Positions 6,624-12,235 of a DNA stretch of 12,235 bases are shown piece after piece (position 1 is the first letter of the stretch; each line of letters starts with the position of its first letter). The DNA lies in NCBI GenBank assembly GCA_002717915.1, contig PBCV01000021.1, forward strand, positions 8,574-20,808, read 5' to 3'. The notes under the pieces were generated by a model. The model had not been told where the DNA came from, did no database searches, and worked only from the letters and a program-made list of their open reading frames with translations. The position numbers and the translations under genes are program-made. The stretch is from Fidelibacterota bacterium (GTDB lineage Bacteria; Fidelibacterota; Marinisomatia; Marinisomatales; UBA1611).

Positions 6624-6649
6624 AAAAATAAAGACTCTTTCGAGTCTTT
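6624..6649 (-). terminator. Rho-independent terminator after tRNA-Pro(GGG)
   Basis: On the minus strand AAAGACTC and GAGTCTTT form an 8-bp perfect stem closed by a GAAA tetraloop (6630-6649), followed by ATTTTT. It lies 5 nt after the tRNA 3' end and should end the merR-tRNA transcript. The plus strand also has a short T-run after the stem. Confidence 0.88.
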
Positions 6650-6654
6650 TTAAG

Positions 6655-6728
6655 TCGGAGCGACAGGATTTGAACCTGCGACCCCCACAACCCCATTGTG
6701 GTGCGCTACCGGGCTGCGCCACGCTCCG
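6655..6728 (-). tRNA. tRNA-Pro (anticodon GGG)
   Basis: The 74-nt cloverleaf has acceptor CGGAGCG/CGCTCCG, D stem GCGC/GCGC, anticodon stem CCACA/TGTGG with loop ATGGGGT (anticodon GGG, reading CCC and CCU), variable loop GGGTC, and T stem GCAGG/CCTGT with one G-U pair and loop TTCAAAT. The discriminator is A. CCA is not encoded (CTT follows). The A32-U38 pair across the anticodon loop is the arrangement I recall from E. coli proL. Its 5' end lies 4 nt (TTTT) after the merR stop codon, so it is probably processed from the merR transcript. Confidence 0.97.
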
Positions 6729-6732
6729 AAAA

Positions 6733-7095
6733 TTATTTAGCAATAATGGATAATATGCCTACCAGGTCTTCCTTTATCTTTTTCAGGATCACTTTTTGCT
6801 TCTCGTTTAAGGATTCAGACTGCACTCCACTCTCCGGGATACCTTCTTTACCTGATAGTACAGCCCGTGCTCCATCAATTGTGAATTTTTTATTATATAA
6901 CAGATCCTTTATGTTCAGAATCATTTCAATATCTTTCTGGCGGTAGGTCCTATTTCCTGCCCGATTTTTAGGCGGCTTTAACTGTGAAAACTCCGTTTCC
7001 CAATACCTCAATACATAGGCCTTTAATTGGGTGAGTTCACTCACTTCTCCAATTGAATAATAAAGCTTTTTTACCTTGGGTTGTACTTTTGCCAC
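6733..7095 (-). CDS. MerR-family transcriptional regulator
   Basis: The 120-residue protein starts at GTG (7093-7095). The N-terminal winged helix-turn-helix runs from LYYSIGEVSELTQLKAYVLRYW (11-32) through ETEFSQLKPPKNRAGNRTYR (33-52), where the Arg-x-Tyr wing is typical of MerR. The segment DIEMILNIKDLLYNKKFTIDGARAVL (55-80) is the effector-linker helix region. A short C-terminal coiled coil (about 95-120) should mediate dimerisation. There is no Cys-rich metal site or drug-binding domain, so it belongs to the small 'heat-shock-like/orphan' MerR group with no effector predicted. In proteobacteria a similar small merR gene sits directly before tRNA-Pro, downstream of ihfA; here the merR-tRNA-Pro part of that order is present without ihfA. 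A promoter and a 17-bp dyad precede it, suggesting autoregulation. Confidence 0.92.
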   Translation of the reverse strand: MAKVQPKVKKLYYSIGEVSELTQLKAYVLRYWETEFSQLKPPKNRAGNRTYRQKDIEMILNIKDLLYNKKFTIDGARAVLSGKEGIPESGVQSESLNEKQKVILKKIKEDLVGILSIIAK

Positions 7096-7107
7096 AAACG
7101 ATATTAC

Positions 7108-7124
7108 TTAAAGTTATACTTTAA
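7108..7124. promoter_or_regulatory. Perfect 17-bp inverted repeat, probable MerR operator
   Basis: TTAAAGT and ACTTTAA flank a TAT centre as a perfect dyad. It starts 13 nt upstream of the merR GTG and overlaps the downstream edge of the predicted -10 box, near the expected transcription start. That position fits autorepression rather than the classic MerR activator site between -35 and -10. Binding by the adjacent MerR is inference. Confidence 0.5.
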
Positions 7125-7151
7125 AATAACGAAGATAGAAACCTTGTTCAA
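7123..7151 (-). promoter_or_regulatory. Sigma-70-like promoter for merR-tRNA-Pro
   Basis: On the minus strand TTGAAC (7146-7151) is the -35 candidate and TATTTT (7123-7128) the -10, with a 17-nt spacer. It lies in the 71-nt gap between the aminotransferase stop and merR. The -35 is good; the -10 is fair. It would start a transcript carrying merR, the tRNA and the GAAA-loop terminator. Confidence 0.5.
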
Positions 7152-7166
7152 GAGAAATGTATTATG

Positions 7167-8453
7167 TTATCTATTCTGGTAGGTGGAATATAATTCTGCT
7201 AACAGGAGCGGAGTTTTTTCCATCAGGTTTGGTGGTTCTACCATGGCTACCCGCATTTGTGTTTTTCCTTTTTCTGGTTCTGAATAAAACCCATTCATGG
7301 GTGCCAGCAACAAGGTATAGGTGTTTCCGTCCAGTACCACTTTGCCCTCGGATGCGCAATAGTGTACAAATGCACTTGCAATAAAGGATGGATCACAGAT
7401 ATTTTTAAAATCAATGATAAAATAGATGGCAGCTTCCGGTTCAGTCACAATCAACCCGGGAATTTCTTTGATCAGGTTCTCTCTTAAAGGAATCATTATG
7501 GACCTGTAATAATTCTGTTGAATTTCATACCATTTCTGGATGTCTTCATGGGTTTCATGGGCCAGGGCTCCGAATATTTCCTGCCCCAGAGCATTGGCAC
7601 ACAGGTTTGCAGTGTATTCTGATATTGCTTTAGTATGGAACTCCTCATTATCTGTAATCAAACTACCAATGCGCAGTCCGCACGCATTCCAGACCTTTGA
7701 TGAAGATTCAATACTGATCCGAATACCGGAAACTCCAGGAACATCCTGTTCAGATAGTGCCCATATACTGGATGGTTCTTCTTGTCCGTAATGCAGGGGC
7801 CGATATGCCTCATCACTGACCAGCCATAAGCCATGCTTCACGCAGAGCCGGGCAAGTTCTAATAGTGTACCCTGTGATAAGAACTGACCCGTAGGATTAT
7901 CAAAGGGAATTACAAGCAGAGCTGATGGGAGATTCTTTTCAATGCATGATTCTATTGAATTCAGGTCCAAGCGTGCAAATGTTCCATCATCATGGATTTC
8001 CCGGTCTGAAGTAACCATTGGGATGGAGAGGCGTTTACCGAATTCTATATAATTGGTATAGGCTGGATCCAACAACATGAGCGGTCTTGGTGCAGATGGA
8101 CCACAAACACCAAGCATCATTAGTTCCATAGCTGCGGACCCTCCATCCGTAACCATACTGAAGAGGTTTGATGTATCAATTCCTTCTGCGGCGATTATGT
8201 TAAGAAAAGCAGCCCTGACCTCCTGGGTACCAGCGCTGGGGGTATATTTTACTATACCGTCAGAAAACCTTGAATTTCCCAGTTCATTCATTCGTTTCTG
8301 CATGGCGGGATGCATGGGCAGGGATACATTGCCAATAGCCAGGTTCACAACCTGGATCGAATCCTTATCTATTCTTTGAGAAAAAACGATCTGTGCCTGC
8401 CGAATTACGGAGGGTATCCGATTTTGAAAGTGCAGGGATAATTCTGGCATCAT
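7167..8453 (-). CDS. Class I/II PLP-dependent aminotransferase
   Basis: The 428-residue protein is a fold-type I aminotransferase. The family markers fall in order: KYTPSAGTQEVRAAF (69-83), DNPTG (185-189), SDEAYRPL (213-220, with the PLP-N1-binding Asp214 and Tyr217), SSSKVWNACGLRIG (250-263, with K253 the likely Schiff-base lysine), and the C-terminal QMRVAMVEPP, whose arginine would bind the substrate carboxylate. Length is typical of aspartate/aromatic/alanine-type enzymes. The SSKVWNACG active-site loop differs from the usual S-x-SK-x-(F/Y)-(A/G)-x-x-G-x-R and the exact substrate cannot be assigned. Two ATG codons open the gene (MMPEL); no Shine-Dalgarno precedes them, and the AT-rich gap after the pnp terminator must hold the promoter. 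It is not clearly linked to merR. Confidence 0.9.
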   Translation of the reverse strand: MMPELSLHFQNRIPSVIRQAQIVFSQRIDKDSIQVVNLAIGNVSLPMHPAMQKRMNELGNSRFSDGIVKYTPSAGTQEVRAAFLNIIAAEGIDTSNLFSMVTDGGSAAMELMMLGVCGPSAPRPLMLLDPAYTNYIEFGKRLSIPMVTSDREIHDDGTFARLDLNSIESCIEKNLPSALLVIPFDNPTGQFLSQGTLLELARLCVKHGLWLVSDEAYRPLHYGQEEPSSIWALSEQDVPGVSGIRISIESSSKVWNACGLRIGSLITDNEEFHTKAISEYTANLCANALGQEIFGALAHETHEDIQKWYEIQQNYYRSIMIPLRENLIKEIPGLIVTEPEAAIYFIIDFKNICDPSFIASAFVHYCASEGKVVLDGNTYTLLLAPMNGFYSEPEKGKTQMRVAMVEPPNLMEKTPLLLAELYSTYQNR

Positions 8454-8483
8454 GATTTAATATAATTTATAAAGATATATTAA

Positions 8484-8526
8484 TAAAAAACGGTGAAAAT
8501 GCAAAAGAATCGCAGTTTCACCGTTT
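8484..8526 (-). terminator. Rho-independent terminator of the truB-ribF-rpsO-pnp operon
   Basis: AAACGGTGAAA and TTTCACCGTTT form an 11-bp perfect stem (8488-8498 with 8516-8526), with a further TGC/GCA inner pairing. The minus strand continues into a T-rich tail. It lies 22 nt after the pnp stop codon and before the aminotransferase start. Confidence 0.9.
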
Positions 8527-8548
8527 GTATTTATAGTGATTATGGAAC

Positions 8549-10705
8549 CTAAAAGCGACGTTTTTTAAACGGTTTTCCTCTGCCTCTATTTCCATCGTGG
8601 CGCGGCCGCTTGGGTCTTTCAACGTATCCTTCCGGTTTTTCCAACAGGGCTTTCCGACTGAAGTCGAGCCTGCCCTGGTCATCCACCTTGATCAGTTTTA
8701 CACGAACTTTATCCCCGCGTTTCAAAACATCTTCAACTTTTTCGACACGGTGCCACTCCAGTTCTGAAATATGGACCAAGCCTTCCCGGCCCGGAGCAAA
8801 CTCAACAAATGCTCCAAAGGACATAAGTCGACTTACGGTAGAATCAAATTCCATTCCAACTTCCGGTTCAAATGTAATAGCTTTAACCAATTCTACAGCT
8901 TCGTTGCATTTTTCGGTATTGGCTCCGGCGATTGTAACAAGCCCATCATCATCAACATTGACTTCACACTCAGTGTCTTCGATAATTTTCTTGATGTTCT
9001 TACCACCCGGTCCAATCAAGGCACCAATTTTTTCAGGATTGATGGTTATAGACAAGATCCGAGGTGCATAGGGAGAAATATCATTTGGTTCTGGTAAGAC
9101 TTCATTCATTTTTCCCAAAATATGTAATCGACCTTCCTTAGCTTGATCCAAAGCTTTTTCCATAATATCAAACGATACTCCTTCAATCTTAAGATCTAGC
9201 TGGATGGCAGTAATGCCATCGGATGTTCCGGCTATTTTGAAATCCATATCGCCTAAATGATCTTCCATGCCAAGAATATCACTCAATATAGCATGACGTT
9301 CACCATCCGTGATCAGTCCCATTGCAATACCAGCTACATGGCCTTTTAGAGGAGCTCCAGCACTCATTAAAGATAAGGAACCACCGCATACGGATGCCAT
9401 AGATGATGAGCCATTGGACTCCATGATTTCTGATACAAGGCGAATTGTATATGGAAAATCATCATAATCAGGCAAAACAGGTTTAATAGCCCGTTGAGCC
9501 AAATTCCCATGTCCGATTTCACGACGGCTTGTGAAACCAATCCGGCCAACTTCACCCACACAATATGGAGGAAAGTTGTAATGAAGGTAATAGTTTTTCT
9601 TATAATCATCATCCATGCTGTCAACAATCTGCTCACTACTCTTAGATCCAAGCGTGGTAACAACCAACGCCTGCGTTTCACCTCGAGTGAACAGTGCAGA
9701 ACCATGAGTACGCTCCAGTATATTCGGATCAATAGTGATATCACGAATATCAGTGGTTGAACGTCCATCACTTCTTTTTCCGGTTGCAAGTACCTGTTCA
9801 CGAAAAGCGGACTTGAACCTATCATTAATGACTGATTTAATGGTTTTTCCTTCATCAGGAAAGGTGTCCTCCAATAATTCAATAATGGCATTTACCATGG
9901 AATCTTTAGCTGTTGATCGTTCATGTTTATCAACAATCTTGATAATATCATCAATTTGGCTGCCAATTTTTTCATCAATGGTAGAAACTAGATCTTCATC
10001 TGGTTCAGGAATAACAACTTCATCCTTCACAACATCCAGAGTTGACACCAATTCGTTTTGAAGTTCAATGATCTCTTTGATCACTGTATGGGCCTGTTTT
10101 AATGCATCCAGAATTTCTGTTTCAGAAATACAATCTGCTTCTCCCTCAACCATGACAATAGTTTCGCTGTTTCCTGAAACGACCATTTCCATATCTGAGT
10201 CTTCCAGTTCAGTTCTGGTTGGGTTCACCACGTAGGCACCGCCCACGCGTCCAACCCGTACCGATGCGATAGGGCCATTCCAGGGAATGGTGGAAGCCAT
10301 CAAAGCTGCAGATGCGCCTACACCAGCTAATACATCAGGATTATTTTCGCCATCACTCTGTAAAACAGTAATCATGACCTGGGTCTCATTTTTAAACCCT
10401 TTTGGAAACAATGGCCGAATAGGTCGATCTGTAACCCGACTGGTTAAAACTTCATGTTCTCCCGGTCTTGCTTCTCGTTTAAAAAAACCGCCAGGAATCT
10501 TTCCCCCAGCATAATGTTTTTCACGGTATTCAACCTGTAGTGGGAAAAAATCAAGATCTTCCCGCGGTTCTTTAGACGCATTGACTGCAGCCAATACAGT
10601 TGTCTCTCCATAGGTTACCAGAACGGAACCATTACTTTGACGGGCTATTCTACCCGTCTCTAATCGCATTGTTTTTCCAGCGATTATTCTTTCTTTACTT
10701 TGCAT
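8549..10705 (-). CDS. pnp: Polynucleotide phosphorylase (polyribonucleotide nucleotidyltransferase)
   Basis: PNPase degrades RNA 3'-to-5' by phosphorolysis as a homotrimer and in many bacteria joins the degradosome. The 718-residue protein has the complete layout: RNase PH core 1 (about 1-225, with the FFKREARPGEHE motif at 74-85), the all-helical domain (about 225-305), core 2 (about 310-545), KH (about 550-610, GALIGPGGKNIKK) and S1 (about 615-685, GAFVEFAPGREGLVHISELE). The active-site residues of core 2 are present: SDILG followed by EDHLGDMDFK, giving D482, D488 and K490, the equivalents of E. coli D486, D492 and K494. A 28-residue basic tail (691-718, RPKRPRHDGNRGRGKPFKKR) extends past S1 and may add RNA contacts. 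It starts 38 nt after rpsO; a purine-rich GAAGAAGAAAG precedes the ATG. Confidence 0.98.
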   Translation of the reverse strand: MQSKERIIAGKTMRLETGRIARQSNGSVLVTYGETTVLAAVNASKEPREDLDFFPLQVEYREKHYAGGKIPGGFFKREARPGEHEVLTSRVTDRPIRPLFPKGFKNETQVMITVLQSDGENNPDVLAGVGASAALMASTIPWNGPIASVRVGRVGGAYVVNPTRTELEDSDMEMVVSGNSETIVMVEGEADCISETEILDALKQAHTVIKEIIELQNELVSTLDVVKDEVVIPEPDEDLVSTIDEKIGSQIDDIIKIVDKHERSTAKDSMVNAIIELLEDTFPDEGKTIKSVINDRFKSAFREQVLATGKRSDGRSTTDIRDITIDPNILERTHGSALFTRGETQALVVTTLGSKSSEQIVDSMDDDYKKNYYLHYNFPPYCVGEVGRIGFTSRREIGHGNLAQRAIKPVLPDYDDFPYTIRLVSEIMESNGSSSMASVCGGSLSLMSAGAPLKGHVAGIAMGLITDGERHAILSDILGMEDHLGDMDFKIAGTSDGITAIQLDLKIEGVSFDIMEKALDQAKEGRLHILGKMNEVLPEPNDISPYAPRILSITINPEKIGALIGPGGKNIKKIIEDTECEVNVDDDGLVTIAGANTEKCNEAVELVKAITFEPEVGMEFDSTVSRLMSFGAFVEFAPGREGLVHISELEWHRVEKVEDVLKRGDKVRVKLIKVDDQGRLDFSRKALLEKPEGYVERPKRPRHDGNRGRGKPFKKRRF

Positions 10706-10743
10706 TTTCTTTCTTCTTCTTTTCTTGTGAGTTCTCTTTTCTA

Positions 10744-11013
10744 CTAACCTCTAATAGACAACTCTTTTATTAAATGTACATACGATTCTGCATTAGCACG
10801 CATGAGGTACTTCAGCATTTTCTTCCTTTTGGAAACCAACTGAACCAGGCCACGTCGTGTATGGTGATCCTTTTTATGTTCTTTTACATGTTCTGTTAGT
10901 TCCCGAATACGATGTGTTAGTATAGCAATCTGGACTTCAGGCACACCTGTATCCTTCGCACCTTTACCAAATTGCTCAACATATTTCTGTTTCTCTTCCT
11001 TTGAGATAGGCAT
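10744..11013 (-). CDS. rpsO: Ribosomal protein S15 (uS15)
   Basis: S15 is a primary 16S rRNA-binding protein that nucleates the central domain of the 30S platform. The 89-residue length matches the bacterial norm exactly. Diagnostic stretches are GVPEVQIAILTHRIRELTEHVKEHKKDHHTRRGL, VSKRKKMLKYL and YVHLIKELSIRG. It lies between ribF (14-nt gap) and pnp (38-nt gap) in the classic gene order. In E. coli S15 represses its own translation by binding its leader; here the leader is so short that any such element would have to lie inside ribF. Confidence 0.98.
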   Translation of the reverse strand: MPISKEEKQKYVEQFGKGAKDTGVPEVQIAILTHRIRELTEHVKEHKKDHHTRRGLVQLVSKRKKMLKYLMRANAESYVHLIKELSIRG

Positions 11014-11024
11014 TTTCTTTTTTT

Positions 11025-11029
11025 CTCCT
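11025..11029 (-). promoter_or_regulatory. Shine-Dalgarno site of rpsO
   Basis: AGGAG lies 11 nt before the rpsO ATG, with an A-rich spacer, and its bases overlap the ribF TAG stop codon. The arrangement would let ribosomes finishing ribF reinitiate on rpsO. Confidence 0.7.
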
Positions 11030-11966
11030 ATTCGTACTTACCCTGTAGCTCAAGGCATCTTAGTTTATCTTTTTGTAATTGTGATTTTAACTCTTCTGGG
11101 GAAGGAAATTTCTTTTCATCCCTTATTCTCTCTAAAAACTCTACTCTTATTTCTTTCCCATATAGGTTATCGAGCTCATCATGGAAAAAATGAATTTCCA
11201 AAACAAGTTCATGCTCATCAAAGGTAGGCCTAGTTCCGAAATTACACATTCCATACGCCTGAAGTCCAATAATCCTTCCCCGTGTAAAATAAACTCCTGG
11301 TTTGGGCATTAACTGGTTTTTCTCGACGGGAACCACATTAGCCGTTGGAAAATTGAGCTCTTTGCCACGTCCAGCACCATGAATAACGGTAGCTATAAAT
11401 CCAAAGACTGAACCCAATTCAAAATTTGCTCTGCGCACAAACCCATCCTGAATTAATTGCCGTATACGGGAACTGGATATACTATGGCCATCATCTGAAA
11501 CGGGTTGAATAATTTCTAATCCAATTGAATGGTGCATACAGTATTCATCCAGGAACTGGGGACTACCTTCCCTTTGATTACCAAAATGATGATCGTAGCC
11601 GATGATCAAATACTTCGGGTTAAAAAAAGGAACAACGGACTGATCGAGGAAATCCTGCGCAGTTGTTTTGGAGAACGCTTCCGTAAAATTGATAACATAC
11701 ACAAGGTCAATACCCAGAGATTCAACGATTCCCATTTTTTGGTCCATACTCATTATCAGTGACAATTTGTCAGCATTCGGATCCAGGATATGCCGCGGAT
11801 GGGGGTCAAACGTTACCAGGACTGATGGTACACTGCGAGCATGGGCGTGGTTCACAACAGCTGATAGAATTTCATGGTGACCACGATGAATACCATCGTA
11901 TGAACCAATGGTTAAAACAGATGAGGGTAAAGGCTCAAAACGTTTTAAGCTGCGGATAATTTCCAT
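11028..11966 (-). CDS. ribF: Bifunctional riboflavin kinase / FAD synthetase
   Basis: RibF makes FMN from riboflavin and then FAD from FMN, using ATP for both. The 312-residue protein has both modules. The N-terminal nucleotidyltransferase domain (about 1-180) shows GSYDGIHRGH (21-30, the HxGH class signature), VTFDPHPR (51-58), IGYDHHFG (122-129) and ISSSRIR (163-169). The C-terminal kinase domain (about 185-308) shows GRGKELNFPTANV (199-211), NFGTRPTF (232-239) and E247 in LEIHF, the likely catalytic base. The first signature reads SYDG where most RibFs have NFDG or TFDG, a conservative variant. The ATG lies 22 nt inside the end of truB, so translation is coupled. No FMN riboswitch precedes it. 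Confidence 0.95.
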   Translation of the reverse strand: MEIIRSLKRFEPLPSSVLTIGSYDGIHRGHHEILSAVVNHAHARSVPSVLVTFDPHPRHILDPNADKLSLIMSMDQKMGIVESLGIDLVYVINFTEAFSKTTAQDFLDQSVVPFFNPKYLIIGYDHHFGNQREGSPQFLDEYCMHHSIGLEIIQPVSDDGHSISSSRIRQLIQDGFVRRANFELGSVFGFIATVIHGAGRGKELNFPTANVVPVEKNQLMPKPGVYFTRGRIIGLQAYGMCNFGTRPTFDEHELVLEIHFFHDELDNLYGKEIRVEFLERIRDEKKFPSPEELKSQLQKDKLRCLELQGKYE

Positions 11967-12235
11967 GATGCCTGAAACTCTTCAACTGTTTTAGAGTCAT
12001 CAATTGAATAGGGACCAACCTGCGTTCTGACTAGTGATTTAAGATAGCCAACTGTACCCAGTTTTCCTGCAATATCCTTGCCCAAAACCCTGATATACGT
12101 TCCCTTAGAGCAGGTGACTGAAAACGAAAGACTGTGGTCCAAATAGTCCAATAAACCGATGCTTTTTATATTAATCTGAACTGGGTCACGTTTGACTTCA
12201 ATATTCTTCCTGGCAAGTTTATACAGGCGCTGACC
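11945..12235 (-). CDS. truB: tRNA pseudouridine-55 synthase, C-terminal part
   Basis: The frame is open from the window edge (first codon GGT at 12235) to a stop at 11945, giving the last 96 residues. The TTG at 12151 that looks like a start is internal. TruB isomerises U55 in the T loop of tRNAs. Family blocks visible are GQRLYKLARKNIEVKR at the edge, then FSVTCSKGTYIRVLGKDIAGKLG, LVRTQVGPYSIDDSKTVEE. The catalytic aspartate lies outside the window. The protein stops soon after the VGPY block, so it appears to lack the C-terminal PUA domain of E. coli TruB, like the shorter TruB of many bacteria. It overlaps ribF by 22 nt. Confidence 0.93.
   Translation of the reverse strand, partial: GQRLYKLARKNIEVKRDPVQINIKSIGLLDYLDHSLSFSVTCSKGTYIRVLGKDIAGKLGTVGYLKSLVRTQVGPYSIDDSKTVEEFQASWKLSAA

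Noticed and set aside
8610..9071. A 153-codon plus-strand open frame opposite pnp
   Set aside because: It is the mirror of the conserved KH/S1 coding region, with Ser- and Thr-rich low-information sequence typical of antisense frames.
9367..9891. A 174-codon minus-strand open frame inside pnp
   Set aside because: It lies in another frame of the same strand as pnp, whose frame is unbroken and fully conserved across this stretch; the alternative product resembles no known family.
12149..12151. TTG as the start of a 68-residue protein at the right edge
   Set aside because: The same frame stays open to the window end and the upstream residues (GQRLYKLARK) match TruB, so the TTG is internal to a truncated truB.
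1..12235. Defence system, toxin-antitoxin pair, CRISPR array or mobile element
   Set aside because: None of the genes matches such families with any confidence; the small DUF2087 and membrane-protein genes are divergent, not a tandem pair, so they do not look like a toxin-antitoxin module.

Overview
The window carries 13 complete and 2 edge-truncated protein-coding genes plus two proline tRNA genes. All lie on the minus strand except one small plus-strand gene. It reads as ordinary bacterial chromosome from an unidentified, probably environmental, Gram-negative-like lineage. Several traits fit the FCB-type phyla: secreted proteins with dockerin-type calcium repeats, a lipoprotein with a very short leader, many starts without a Shine-Dalgarno sequence, and short TruB. 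Candidatus Marinimicrobia (Neomarinimicrobiota) is my best guess, with low to moderate confidence; the sequence alone does not prove it. No IS element, CRISPR array, phage gene or recognisable defence system is present.

Reading in the direction of transcription, from high to low coordinates, the first block (12235-8549) is the conserved housekeeping order truB-ribF-rpsO-pnp: tRNA pseudouridylation, FMN/FAD synthesis, ribosomal protein S15 and polynucleotide phosphorylase. It ends at a strong terminator (8488-8526). Next come a class I/II aminotransferase (8453-7167), then a GTG-started MerR-type regulator with its own promoter and a perfect inverted repeat, followed 4 nt later by tRNA-Pro(GGG) and a GAAA-loop terminator.

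The third block (6586-4234) is an envelope-flavoured operon: a two-helix membrane protein with a DUF2914 domain, a phosphodiester-glycosidase-family lipoprotein, a DedA/VTT-family membrane protein, and tRNA-Pro(CGG), again exactly 4 nt after a stop codon.

An AT-rich spot (about 3583-4121) holds the only plus-strand gene, a stand-alone DUF2087 protein, divergent from a 72-residue membrane protein. That membrane protein heads a tightly packed run: YbjQ/UPF0145 family, a CBS-pair protein, a RimB-like retropepsin-fold protease, and a RimK-type glutamate ligase that overlaps rimB by ATGA. The run closes at a strong hairpin terminator (1117-1158). This RimB-RimK module, with a possible nucleotide-sensing CBS protein upstream, is the most interesting functional association here. 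The lower edge holds a secreted DUF1028 protein with a C-terminal dockerin-like pair of calcium loops and the start of an exported, probable M28-family peptidase.
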